Position numbers and translations under genes: made by a program. The notes under the pieces are model-generated. The model searched no databases. It was not told the DNA's origin and saw only the letters and a program-made list of their open reading frames with translations. This document shows, in pieces, positions 23,818-34,590 of a stretch of 64,000 bases of DNA (the stretch's first letter is position 1; each line of letters starts with the position of its first letter). The stretch is from Epiperipatus broadwayi (taxonomy: Eukaryota; Onychophora; Udeonychophora; Euonychophora; Peripatidae), in assembly GCA_028023455.1 (NCBI GenBank), contig JAQFVV010012400.1, positions 17,971,490 to 18,035,489 on the forward strand. The letters are read 5' to 3'.

Positions 23818-24106
23818 TTTAGATGTAATTGGAGGGGATTTGAACACAAACTTTCAAGCTCCCTTCAACTATCCATTCCAACTTATATTACCGATACACA
23901 TGACCACATACATGTGGAAAAAATAAATGATTTCCAATATACGTATTATTCGCTGTTAAGTGCTGCTTCAGCACGAAATACCTGTTTTGGAGTTCATTTA
24001 TCTTTTTCATGTGTATGTGGTCATGTATATGGATTATATAAGATGGAGTGGATAGCTGAAGAGAACTTGAAAATATGGGTTTATATCCCCTCTAATTACA
24101 TATAAA
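23818..24106 (+). mobile_element. Foldback element FB-1 with hammerhead-like loop and about 115-bp arms
   Basis: The left arm (23818-23932) and right arm (23992-24106) are imperfect inverted repeats over about 115 bp; for example the left TTTAGATGTAATTGGAGGGG matches the reverse-complemented right TTTATATGTAATTAGAGGGG, and both run inward to ACCACATACA and GATAAATGA-type ends. The loop contains CTGTTAA (23953-23959), a perfect 6-bp stem GTGCTG/CAGCAC closed by CTT (23960-23974) and GAAAT (23975-23979), which is a hammerhead order with a mutated CUGAUGA box. TTTCCAA before the loop and TTGGAG after it pair, so the arms continue as an extended stem I. Related fragments lie at 26918 and 27276. 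Confidence 0.75.
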
Positions 24107-24109
24107 TTA

Positions 24110-25315
24110 AATTATAAAATATTCACCTCAAGCTTTTGCGTTTCCCAAATTGTTGGCTATTTTATTAACACATTAAAATAAAATGCATTTAATATCAGCA
24201 TGAATAAATAATTCAAAATCTTGCTTAATTCAAAGTCTAAAATCTTTCCATTATTTATATTGTTAATCTAATTTAAAAGCTATCACATACAAATTCACCT
24301 CAAAGTTTTTGTCACAATTTCGGTATTTATAATTAGTCAAACATGAAAATAAAATTCATAAAATTTCTCAGACGATTCTTGACTTTCTGCACCAAAATAT
24401 TCAAACTAATTTTATTTTGTTAAATGTCATTTAAGATCTTAATTACGTCTGTTAATAAAAGTTATCATTCAATTTCATTCAAAATTGTTTTATTTTGATG
24501 CAGTTCATTGTAATGAATTTTTTTTTGGATGTTTAATCAGATTAATTAAGTTTGATTTTATTCAATTAAATGCTTTCCGAATTTCTGGTTTTTGAAATTA
24601 CATAGCTTTATTTTATTTCAAAATCTCGACTGAATATTAAGAAAATTAGAGTGAAAAATATGTTTACTGTATTTGAATTGGGAAAATGATATAGGGGAAA
24701 AAATTGTTTGATGAAAATCTAATTATAATATTCTGCCATGAATACCGTCAATATATATATATAAAGCGAGCAAACAATATCTCATGATTTGACAAAATGA
24801 AAATAATTATATATGAATCTGAATTTGAAATATTTTAAGAAAATCATATTTAAAAATGTAAATACAAATGCACAGCTGTACAAAATAGGAATGCATAAAA
24901 GTGCTATTGTTGTAACCTATAATAAATATAGAAAAGTTTTGTTTTTTAACTCTTTTACATTTACATTAAAATTATACTGAAAAAAAAAAGCATTGTTTTT
25001 ATAAATTAATAAAAAAAATTATTTGACAGAATAAGTTTTTTGAATTAATTATTTAGTATGGGTTAGAATAGTAATAAAGTATTGAATTCAAGAACTCAAA
25101 ACTCCTGGATTGAATTTTCACAGTTAAAAACACTGTTTAATCAAGTGAATGAGACTGTTGTGTTAAATCTATTATTAAGTTGCTTAAAGATCACCTAGTT
25201 TTCTAAACACTTATCTATACAACTAGTTCTGGAATTTCAAAGGAGTTTTGTCAAATGAATTTATTTATGATAAGGTTAATAAAGATCAAAATTTAAATCA
25301 GCTGGTTATCATTTG
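24110..25315. other. A+T-rich DNA, no recognised feature
   Basis: Only short frames and TATA microsatellite tracts (24755-24765). Nothing supported. Confidence 0.5.
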
Positions 25316-25329
25316 TTTTATTAGTCTTT

Positions 25330-25795
25330 CTATCTGCTATCAGTATAACATCAGAACAGCTTTCCAGAGCCATACCAACTTTGAAAAATTCTAACATCTA
25401 CAAAGCCTAAACTTGAAATGCTGAAAAGAAAAAACTGCATCTATGAAATATCATGTAAATGTGGAAGAATGTATATTGGTGAGACCAGTCTCCTCAATGA
25501 AAAGTGTTTACTAAAATGCACACTGATAATTAGAAGAGAGAAAATATGACTAGAATAGCAGACCATGTATGTACCAATGAATATATGCTCAGTTGAGAAA
25601 ATACAAAAATATTGGGTAGACATGAAAAGATACAAAGAATAAAATTCAAAGAAGCTGCTCACCTGACAATGGCAAATAACCACATAAGTCAACCTAGTGT
25701 GACCCTATATAATGCATAGAAACCACTAATCAACTTTGCTCTTAGGAAAGAATAAAGAAATCAGGAGGAACCTCAAAGATAAGTATATGAAATTT
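25330..25795 (+). pseudogene. Penelope-like element fragment: RT end and GIY-YIG endonuclease
   Basis: Frame-broken remnant of the C-terminal part of a PLE polyprotein. TSEQLSRAIPTLKNSNIYK (near 25350-25405) matches the linker between RT and endonuclease. Next is CIYEISCKCGRMYIGETSLL (near 25437-25495), the GIY-YIG core with its CxCGRxYIGET signature. Then RIADHVCTNEYMLS (near 25554-25600) and, after a stop and frameshift, a block beginning TKILGRHEKIQRIKFKEAAH (near 25605-25665) and ending NNHISQPSVTLYNA (to about 25719), the usual PLE C-terminus. PLEs use the RT with the GIY-YIG nuclease to insert by target-primed reverse transcription. This copy is 5'-truncated and inactive. It lies beside the hammerhead foldback cluster, the expected association since PLEs carry hammerheads. 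Confidence 0.85.
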
Positions 25796-25811
25796 TTACT
25801 GATTGTTGCCT

Positions 25812-25945
25812 TTGGCAGGATGGTTCAGTTAGTTAGAGCATTATCTTAAAATTCAATATTCAACAAGCTAAAGGTCTAGGTTAAATTCCTAATGCTAGTA
25901 TTGTCTCTGGTCAGGTCAGCAACACCTGAAGAATAGAAAAGAATA
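25812..25945 (+). mobile_element. tRNA-derived SINE, third family
   Basis: GGCAGGATGGTTCAGTTAGT followed by TAGAGCATTATCTTAAAATTC gives a clear box A. AAGGTCTAGGTTAAATTCCT gives a box B, about 65 bp further. After this comes a tRNA-unrelated part (GGTCAGGTCAGCAACACCTG) ending AAGAATAGAAAAGAATA. A conventional tRNA head with an extra body; the parent tRNA is not certain. Confidence 0.6.
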
Positions 25946-25949
25946 ATAC

Positions 25950-26860
25950 CAATCAAGAACATTGTGCCTATTTTAACATGTGTGCTATTACTAACAGTTG
26001 AATATAATTGGAAAATTTAACTAAAGGTTAAATTTTTCTAAAGACATTCTATACTTAATATTAGATGATAAAAAAAGTTCAATATATAAATCCAACTAAA
26101 GAATTCATTGAATTTAATATTATTTTTATTGAATGATTAATTGCTTGGGAAGATTATGTGATGTTTGAGCATTAAAAGTCACCTTTAGCTCTTGAGTCTA
26201 TCTTTATTATTACAATAAATTATGATAGACATTGAAGTTGATGTAATTTAAAGATAAAAATCCTAGAATAACTATGTTAAAGAAATAAATGAAAAGCAAT
26301 GTAACTTTTACTGACAACGATTGTTATTTCTTAGTCATATCATCCCAGTGCTTATATATTCTAATCTATCTGTAGGCCCAAAATTTTCATATATATATAT
26401 ATATCAATTTAGTTATTACTGCCTATTTTTTGTTGTTCATTTTATAAAAAATTAAGTAAATGGCTGAAATTTTTTTAACAGTATTTAGTCTGCCATTATG
26501 GTTACTTCTTTCATCCAAAAACTGATAAATTATTTAATGAGAATACTATACATTTTTTTCTGCTTGCTTTAATAGTTCTGAGCATTAATTGATTGATTTA
26601 TAATGGTGAAGTAAAATTTCTCTCTTATTTTTTCCAGTATCTTCCTCTTTATTATCTTTTTTGTTCTAATTTAAGAGATAAATGATCTTTTCTTTCAAGC
26701 ACATTCTTTCATTATTTGACATTTTTTTCTACTCACCATATCTTCATTTTCCTTCATCGTTAGATCTCAAAAGCTTCTAATCTTTTAATATTATTAAATT
26801 TATGGTCAAAGTGCAATAAGTATGGTTTTGAAAAAAAAAAGACCCTATTGATAAAATTGT
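25950..26860. other. A+T-rich DNA with a possible family B SINE remnant
   Basis: At 26135-26215 the minus strand reads ACTCAAGAGCTAAAGGTGAC and then GCTCAAACATC, weakly like family B. Nothing else was recognised. Confidence 0.3.
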
Positions 26861-26868
26861 GTTTTTTT

Positions 26869-26885
26869 GTTGTTGTTGTTGTTGA
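26869..26885 (+). repeat. (GTT)n microsatellite
   Basis: Five to six GTT units at the left of an FB-1 fragment. Confidence 0.85.
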
Positions 26886-26917
26886 ATATTCAAAGTTTAA
26901 TACACACACTTACACAC

Positions 26918-26965
26918 ATGGCCACATACATGTGAAAAAGATAAATGATCTCCAATATACATATC
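26918..26965 (+). mobile_element. FB-1 foldback fragment (inner left arm only)
   Basis: ACACATGGCCACATACATGT GAAAAAGATAAATGATCTCC is the inner left arm of the element at 23818-24106. The opposite arm and loop are missing. Confidence 0.6.
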
Positions 26966-27275
26966 AGAACTCATCAGTTGATCCAGATGACCATCTCCCA
27001 CACATATATACAATTGATGCTCACTTTATATTAAGATAATAAATCTTCAAATTTTAATAGACAAGCTTCAATCTACTCTGCGCTCCAATTCTTTAGCCAT
27101 CCATATCATTGAAAATCTGATGGAACACTCAGAACCCTTGTTGATGCTAATATTATTGTCATACTCTGTTAACTTTAAGTCACTCTGACTCCTCATATGT
27201 AGGATCTTAATATGTCTATTTAAATATACAGAAAAGGGATGGACAGAATATGGGCTGAATGTGTAATATTCAAAT

Positions 27276-27440
27276 ACATGTATATTGAAAAAGATAAATG
27301 ATCTCCAACATATGTATTTATAATGGAGATCATTTATCTTTTTCACATGTATATGGTCATGTGTTTCAGTTGTATAAGATTGAGTGGATGGCTGTGGAGG
27401 GATTGAAAGTCTGAATTCAAGTCCCTTCTAATTACATTAA
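27276..27440 (+). mobile_element. FB-1 foldback, deletion copy without the hammerhead loop
   Basis: The inner left arm (27276-27307) and a full right arm (27324-27440) are present. The two meet as a near-perfect hairpin, GATAAATGATCTCCA against TGGAGATCATTTATC, with only a 16-nt loop. The hammerhead-like centre seen at 23953-23979 is absent, and the outer left arm is also missing. The right arm ends CCTTCTAATTACATTAA, matching the family terminus. Confidence 0.7.
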
Positions 27441-27843
27441 GTTTAGTATAGACTACAAACATGTATTTGAATATTATATATATATACATACATACAAACA
27501 AAAGTATTTAAGACTTCTAATTTGGTGAACATTTTTAGATATCAATTTAATATTTATATTAAATACTATGAATTATATAATTAAAATTTATTAAAAAGAT
27601 GAGAGAGAGGAAAAATTTTGAGACTCTAATAAATAGTTTATAATAAATTGTTGAAAATTTTATTTAGTAAAGATCAAATTTTAATTAAATTGTCTTTTTG
27701 AGTTGTTTAATAACTATAAAATATTCAAATAATGCAAGAAAATTATTTTTTAAATATTTTTATGAAAATGGATATTTGAAATACATGTATAAACATTGCA
27801 CTTGGAATTTAATAGGTATAAAATAGTTTTAAATACCTGGAGC

Positions 27844-27885
27844 AAATGACCAGGGATATTCGAGAAATGACCAGGGATATTCGAG
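27844..27885 (+). repeat. Perfect 21-bp tandem duplication
   Basis: AAATGACCAGGGATATTCGA G occurs twice without a mismatch, a recent slippage event. Confidence 0.95.
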
Positions 27886-28415
27886 ATGCAATTAGTGTTT
27901 GGAACATCTTGTGGAAATGTGTTCACATTTTCTAATGTCTTTAGAAAAGATTGTTTTTATATAGAAAATTGTAGATTTTATTTTACAAATAAATTGTATT
28001 ATTTCAAATATTTTTTTATTAATCATTTTGATCTTAAAAATAATATTTCTTTAAAAAATAATGATTTTAAAACAAATTACTTAATATGAATTAAATTTCA
28101 TTTAAATAATATATTTTAATAGTAATAAAAATATTCACATGAAATACACATTTTTACATTTAATTTTTGCTCTAATTATCATGGAAACAAAAGAAAGTGT
28201 ATAAGCATTATTTAGGTAAATAACTTTAATTTCAGTAGTAAGTACTTACTAGTTATATATAAGTTAGAATGTTGTTGACATTTTAATTTTTCTTTATAAT
28301 TATATTGATAATAAAAATAATTATTTAAAAATAATTATTTGGATAAAATGCAGTAATTTTCATTAAGCCAATAAACATCACATGGTCATTATTTCTTATG
28401 CTTGCTTATAACTGT
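27886..28415. other. A+T-rich DNA, no supported gene
   Basis: An open frame from 27886 has low-complexity composition (Phe, Tyr, Asn, Lys rich) and no recognisable domain; judged to be chance. Confidence 0.5.
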
Positions 28416-28417
28416 TA

Positions 28418-28980
28418 TTAAAACAGACAAAACTTTCCATACAGTATTGCCACTCAGTGCAAGCCAGAGTAATCAATGGATGCCATGAAGGCTTGTGCAT
28501 AAAATCCCCATCTAGTGCCTACTCATCCAATATCCCCAGATTAGTTTCTGGCTTGTGGCCTTTGTCAGCAAGGAGCCTTGATCTGAGAGCACTGTGCCTA
28601 GATCTTATGATCTAATGCAACCCTCCAGAAGTCATCTTTTATCTCTACTTAACTACAAAACTATTGAGTCTTAAATTGAAAATATAATATTTTCAATCCA
28701 AGCTCATTAGATTATTTAGACATATAGGTCTGAACTCAATTCAGTACCCATACATTTTGGTGTCTTTGATGTTTTTGGTTGCATTAGAACCTAAAATCTA
28801 GATGCAGTGCTTTCAGATCCAGGGCTTCTCACTGACAAAGGCCACAAGCCAGAAACTAGTCAAGGATATTGGATGAGTAAACACTAGATGGGGATTTTAT
28901 GCACAAGTCTTCTGGCATCCATTGATTACTCTGGCTTGCACTGAGTGGCAATACTGTATGCAGTGTTTTTCCTGTTTTAA
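28418..28980. mobile_element. Foldback element FB-2, copy 3: two full units in inverted orientation
   Basis: Inverted arms of about 205 bp (28418-28622 and 28777-28980), separated by 154 bp. Each arm is homologous to the body of the 23426-23654 element, for example AATCAATGGATGCC, TCTGGCTTGTGGCC and TGAGAGCACT. Each arm carries a hammerhead-like core: CTGACAA at 28562-28568 on the minus strand and CTGACAA at 28832-28838 on the plus strand. Each is followed by the GGC/GCC stem and GAAAC; the right copy keeps the palindromic ACTAGT and the GTC site. The G-to-A change at the invariant G of CTGATGA predicts loss of cleavage in both. Confidence 0.75.
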
Positions 28981-29282
28981 TTTTAATTAACTATCATATT
29001 CAACTAACATAATCTTTTTATAGCATACATCAATTATATTAATCTGATTTTTTTGCATTCACATAATCACATGTATATAAAAGAGCTTCATGTTATAATG
29101 GTAGTAAAATTTACTTGATTTGCCCAGAATCTAGTTTGAAATCCAAGCAAAGTAAAATTTAAAATATATATATATTTTGAAGTTCCAATCAATCTTAAAA
29201 CTTTTTAAATTTCTTTATAACTATCTGTATAGCCATTGAATATTAGTTTGATAAATAGGTATTTAAATATGTTTACCTAGAG

Positions 29283-29350
29283 CAGTGGTTCTCAATCTAT
29301 GGTACATGTACCACTGATAGTATGTAATAGACTTACAGAGGGTATGCAAA
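29283..29350 (+). mobile_element. hAT-type transposon terminus
   Basis: CAGTGGTTCTCAATCTATGG followed by TACATGTACCACTGATAGT is a common animal hAT end. The matching right end (ending GAACCACTG) was not found within the next 1.5 kb, so only one end or a deleted copy is present. Confidence 0.55.
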
Positions 29351-30365
29351 AGGTAAACTATTTTTGAAAAATTATATTTAAATAATTTATTCAAATAGTA
29401 TAAAGTTATTAAAAAAAAAAGACATTAAAACTATTTTTTCATTATACCAATTACTTCCTTTTCTAGCTCTTTTGTATGACAAAATGTTCAGACTTTTGCA
29501 TTATAGGTCATATGCTATTTTACACCATATGCTATTTTAGCATCATACAGCACCTATTTACATTTAAAACTAAATAATATAGAGCCTGATATTAAAAAAT
29601 TGTATTTTGAAAAACAAGTTCAAGGTTCTCATTAATTTTAGTTAAATAGTTTTTTTATATAATATTTTAATTGTTTTTATATATAATTTTTTATGTAATG
29701 GATTTGGAAATGTTAATAATTATAATAGATATTTTATTTCAAGTAAATTAAATAGAAGAAAGCATAATGATAAGAAATAGTTCTAACTTTTACTACCAGC
29801 AATTAGAAAACTGGTGATAAATGCATTCTTTGTGGCATCACTTTGGAAAAGGGAAAGTTTAATGATAAGGATTTTGCACTAAAATGGGATATTTAAAGGC
29901 TATTTTTTAACTTATAGAGTTTGACTGAAATATATTTTAAGGACCATTTGCCCTTTTATATATCTTTATTTATTTGAATTGAGAGATATTAACAATGAAC
30001 AATCTTATGCATTGATAATCTGATACATATCATTCTTTTTAACTATTATCAGTTCACTACAGGATGAAGGTTTCCAAGTTTAATGCAGTTTATCTGATAC
30101 CCAGCCCCCTTTCTTTATAACACATCAGCAAACTTGTTTGTTTTATTCATCCATCTCACATTTGATTCTTTTTATCTTTTACAATCTCTTGGGATCTAAT
30201 TTAAAACTGTATTGTTTATTATTTATTCTAGCAATATGTCTAGCTCAATCCCATTTTGGTTTCTTAATTCTTTTAATGATGACACTGATACTTTTTGTTC
30301 TTTCACCCACATATTTCATTTTTCGTTTCTTCTTATTAATCCTAAGATATATCCTTCTCATTCTG
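29351..30365. other. A+T-rich DNA, no supported gene
   Basis: A long open frame from 30138 is dominated by Leu, Ile and Phe in T-rich DNA and its end runs into the inverted LINE leader; judged not to be a gene. Confidence 0.5.
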
Positions 30366-30562
30366 CCTTATCAGGAAATTGAGAAGAAAGACATGCTGTT
30401 TCTTGATCTTAAAGTCAGAGATAAAAAGCCAATAAACTCACCATGCTGTAATGCATGTTGGTGAGCAGTCCATCCATATTTGTTTACTATATGAATAATC
30501 ACATAGTAAAAACAGCTGCAATGACAAGAACTTATGAAGTGGACATTAAGAATTTGCCCAAA
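30366..30562 (-). mobile_element. RTE-like LINE 5' leader, inverted
   Basis: This block is the reverse complement of 61130-61325, the leader upstream of the ORF of the long LINE at 61.3 kb. Shared strings include GCCTTATCAG, AAAAAGCCAATAAACTCACCA and GTTGGTGAGCAG. It joins directly, at AATTTGCCC|AAATG near 30561, to RT-coding sequence of the same family in the opposite (forward) orientation. Confidence 0.8.
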
Positions 30563-31970
30563 TGTATCAAATGCCTAAATAATAAAGATGTACCAGATGA
30601 TTGGAAGAATGCAGTATTAATATTTAAAAAAGGTGATAAAGAAGATATTAGAAATTACAGACCTATGAGCCTTTTATCAGTTTTATACAAAATTTTTAAC
30701 AAGATAATTACAACTTGTCTACAGAGAACATTGGATTTCCACCAACCAAGAGAATAAGCTGGATTTAAAAGTGGTTTTAGTACAGTAGATTATATCCAGG
30801 TATTGAGAGAAGTTATAGAAAGAACAAATAAATATGAGTTGCCATTATGCTTTGGATTTTGGAGATTATAAAAAAGGCATTTGATTCTATAAATATTTTT
30901 TCAGTGATTAAAGCTTTGGATCATCAAGGTATAGATCCAGGATATTGACATGTTTTAAGGAATATTTATAAAAATGCAACAGTAACAATTAGATTACATA
31001 GTGAAACTGGAAAAGTCAACCTTGAGAAGGGTATGACAGTGTGACTCCGAAGGGTATAAGACAGTGTGACTCCATATCTCCAAAACTTTTTACAGCAGTG
31101 CTGCAAGAAGTATTTTGTGGATTAAAATGGGAAGGTAAAGGAGTGAAAGTAAATGGAGATTATTTAAGTCATTTAGATTTTGCAGATGATGTAGTTGTTT
31201 TTGCAAATAATGCTTTAAAGCTGCAGGAAATCTTGCGGGAGTTATCAGATGAAAGTAGAAAAGTAAGACTAAAGATAAATGTTAAAAAGACTAAAGTAAT
31301 GTTTAATGGATTTTCTCAAAATATGAAAATAAAGATTGATTATGATGAGTTAGAAAAAGTTAATAGTTACAAATATCTTGGTCAGATTATTAATACAGAT
31401 GGAAACATAATGAATAAAATTAATTATAGAATTAAATTTGGTTGGAATGCTTTTGGTAGAAATAACTTGATACTAAAAGGAAATATGCCTATGTGTTTGA
31501 AAAAGATTTTTAATAAAGGTGTTTTACCAGTTCTTACTTATGGATTTGAGACTTGGACACTTACTAGAAGAGCAATATAGAGACTTCAGACCACTCAAAA
31601 AAGTATGGAGAGATGCATGTTGGGAATAACAAGAAGAGATCGAAAATGCAATATATGGATAAGAGAACAAACAGGTGTTACTGATCTCATTGAAAAAAAT
31701 AAAAGACTGAAGTGGAGTTGGGCTGGACATATTGCTAGAAGAGATGATAATATATGAACAATTGCAATCTTAAACTGTATACCAAGAGATTGTAAAAGAC
31801 ACAGAAAGAGACCACATGTGAGATAGATGAAATAAGAATGTGTGGAGGGGTGATGTGGAGAAGAGAAGCTAAAGATCGAAAAAGATGGATTGAATTTGGA
31901 GAGACCTTCATCCTGCAGTGGATTGATAATGATCGATGTTGACGATGATGATATCCTATACTATTGAATA
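30563..31970 (+). pseudogene. RTE-like LINE reverse transcriptase (copy 2), truncated
   Basis: Starts inside the RT ([18 protein letters not shown] near 30570-30620). It continues through [19 protein letters not shown], a stop just after FHQPRE (near 30757), a frame-shifted motif A region (KAFDSINIF near 30875-30903) and a duplicated segment near 31030-31075. Then comes an open stretch with SHLDFADDVVVFANNA (catalytic FADD near 31170-31220) and KYLGQIINTDGNIM, ending near 31580 at RRAI. C-terminal traces RLQTTQKSMERCMLGITRRD and LKWSWAGHIARRDDN follow to about 31760. The 3' end is GACCTTCATCCTGCAGTGG and a GATGATGAT tail near 31940. Several stops make it inactive. Confidence 0.85.
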
Positions 31971-31979
31971 GTCTGATAT

Positions 31980-33285
31980 TTTTGAATTGCTCTTCTGTTA
32001 AATGACCAAATCCTTAAGCAAAAACTGAGTAAAAGGCAATTATTGAAAACTTCCAAAAGGATTTTAAGAAGTTGAATAATAGAAATAGCAGAATAGAATC
32101 ATTATATCTGGATCAACTACTGCATTAAACCAGGTAGGGCAACTTCTATAATGATCTATTGTTATCACTACATCCTTTTACTTTATTGCCTAATTACCTC
32201 TGCTTCTTCAGCTAGGGAACTTAATATTGTACCGGTCAAAACATGTTTATCCATCTAACATGAGTTGGAACTCACAAAATGTACTTCAAACCCAGTCAAG
32301 CCCAAGATTTTAGGTCAGGGACTAACCTGGATTCGAACCCACTCCATAAGCTCCAGATCAAACACCTAATGAATAACATAATAGTGATGGCACATGAGAA
32401 TTAATTTTAAATCCGGCCGACTAGGAGAGCGGAGAAGACAATGAGACAACTATTGACTATGACTAAACTAACATATATATCAACTAGGCTGTACATTTGG
32501 AAGTGAAGAAAAAGAAGGAATTCGAACTACTCAAATAAGTTAGACAATAAAATATATTTTAATATACTGACAAATTATTATACATTTATAAATAAATTAT
32601 AGACATTAGTGTGTGCGTGAATGAGCAAGTGATAGATAATTACATAGTGTCATTCACACTATTATTTCTCATATGCTCTTTATTAGCTAAATAATATATT
32701 ACAAACAAACACACATCTTTGGTGGGTCCAATATTAAAATGCCAATCGAATATTAGAAAGAATTATGATAATACTGCCATTAACACTTTGATTTACGGTT
32801 CAGAAACATGGTGACTAACATATATTTAGGGGAGCGTTCTGAGATTCATTATACATATGATATAAACTATTTTCACACCACTGAGGTCGTGAAAATAAAC
32901 AAAAGACAGTTGAAAAATTATATTTGAAACTATGACAAAATATTTAATGAAATTATTTTAACAATAGAAAGACGAACGCTTTATTTTCCCCAAGGCATAT
33001 AGATAGTCTTAAATATAGATATATAAATTACAAAGGTAGGATTGTATATGATTGAAATAAACTTAATTAATAAAATAGAAGTAATTGGCATTTATATATA
33101 TCTTTTAAGCAAAGCTTAATTTTAATATTAGAGCATTAAAACCGGGTCATGAAGCAAAAGGAATAATAAATACAAAGAAGTTTGCGGTGCTGACATAATA
33201 GCCTAAAATAACTAAGAGGAAAAGGTCGTGCTTCTGGATGAAAAATGAAATCTCACACCCCCTTCTTGGGTAGTGCTTAGAGAAA
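31980..33285. other. A+T-rich DNA with a possible tRNA-derived repeat
   Basis: At about 32325-32375 the minus strand reads GGAGTGGGTTCGAATCCAGG, a good box B, without a convincing box A at the expected distance. Nothing else was recognised. Confidence 0.35.
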
Positions 33286-33286
33286 A

Positions 33287-33440
33287 GTGGATAGGCATGG
33301 CGTGGCCCAGACTTTTGCTGGTATAACCGATGCGAGAGGCCTTTTATCTATATGAAGTGAATATGCATAGCATGTGCCAAACTTACGGGATCACTGCCAG
33401 AGGCATTTTATACGAAATAAATGTGGTTCCAGATAGCTCA
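33287..33440 (+). repeat. G+C-rich diverged tandem repeat and hairpin, unknown element
   Basis: Two related units of about 65-70 bp (starting ATAGGCATGGCGTGGCCCAG at 33291 and ATATGCATAGCATGTGCCAA at 33361) share GCGAGAGGCCTTTTAT versus CCAGAGGCATTTTAT. They are followed by a hairpin GTTCCAGATAG/CTATCTATGGAAC. G+C is well above the surroundings. The nature is unknown. Confidence 0.45.
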
Positions 33441-33671
33441 ACTATCTATGGAACGAGATACGAAAAGAAATCTATGGGTTCGAACTTGTCTCAACCCCCA
33501 GATTAGAAGACTAGAAGCACGTAATATATATATACGAAGATAGGCTAAATGACAGAAATGCAGTACGAATGAATGTCACTAACAACATTGAATAAATTTT
33601 ACTGCTTTTAAAATAAATGACTCTTGTTTGAATACTATAATATGCCATGCAATTATAATATATATAGAGAA

Positions 33672-33792
33672 ATTTAGATTTCATTTACTAAAATATACTT
33701 GAAGATTTTATATAGCAAAAGAAACATTAAGATTTAGATTTCAAATTAATAAAATATACGTTAAGATTTGATTTAGTAAAAGAAACATTAAG
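33672..33792 (+). repeat. Imperfect 60-bp tandem duplication
   Basis: Units 33672-33731 and 33732-33792 share ATTTAGATTTC, AAAATATAC and AAAGAAACATTAAG. Confidence 0.75.
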
Positions 33793-33799
33793 ATTTACC

Positions 33800-34580
33800 C
33801 CCATCCCTTTTTCTGCTAGTTAAAATAAATCAATCTCACCTTCATTGATTTTACAATAACTGAAATATTTAAATACAAGATTTGAAATCTTAAGAGTATG
33901 GAAAATATAAGAAGACTGGCAGTTATAGAAAATAATTAATGGGTCACTCTTTCAGAATTGAATAAAAACAAAACATTTTAAAAGATTTCAAAGCGTTAAT
34001 TAGCTTAAGTTCTGGATTTACACAGGGTAGAAAATGCAGAATTAAACAAATATATTTTTATAATAAATAAAATGTTGGCACGTAAAACAATCTGGCGAGT
34101 GTATTAATTAACAATACATTATATTGTAAGAGGACGTTAATAAACTTGATTCATGAAGGCTTACTTAAAAAAAAAAGGATTTTTAGAAAATTCAATTCGT
34201 CAGATTGTTTTAGATTGACATTAATAAGCAAGCAGATATATAAATCAAATAATAAATATATATAAATAAATGACCGCACCAAAATTAAAAAGAAGTTAAA
34301 GCATATGAGATAGGATTAAATTTATAGAAATTATTAAAAAGCAATTTACATATATATTTAAAACAAAAAAAAAAGGCAAAGTTAAAGAATACATGAGAAG
34401 AGATCTTGATAGATTATTTAGACTAAATTGACTATTAGGTGGCGGCTTGGAAATTTACCTTGCAATTTTAAGAATCCATTTTAAAGTATGGCACGTGCAC
34501 GGCGAATTGAGGATCCAAAATGAATTCTCCTTGGTGACAGCAAACTTTTATTAGCATTCTAAAGTTCTTTTAGACCTTTC
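33800..34580. other. A+T-rich DNA, no supported gene
   Basis: A slightly less A+T-rich patch begins near 34440 (GGTGGCGGCTTGG, then GGCACGTGCACGG) just before the candidate exon. Confidence 0.4.
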
Positions 34581-34590
34581 TTCATTTCAG

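Noticed and set aside
26941-26985. CTGATGA on the minus strand near an FB-1 arm fragment
   Set aside because: It is followed by neither a stem II hairpin nor a GAAA box.
30138-30464. 108-codon frame resembling a membrane protein
   Set aside because: It is Leu/Ile/Phe-rich because the DNA is T-rich, and its last third is the inverted LINE leader.
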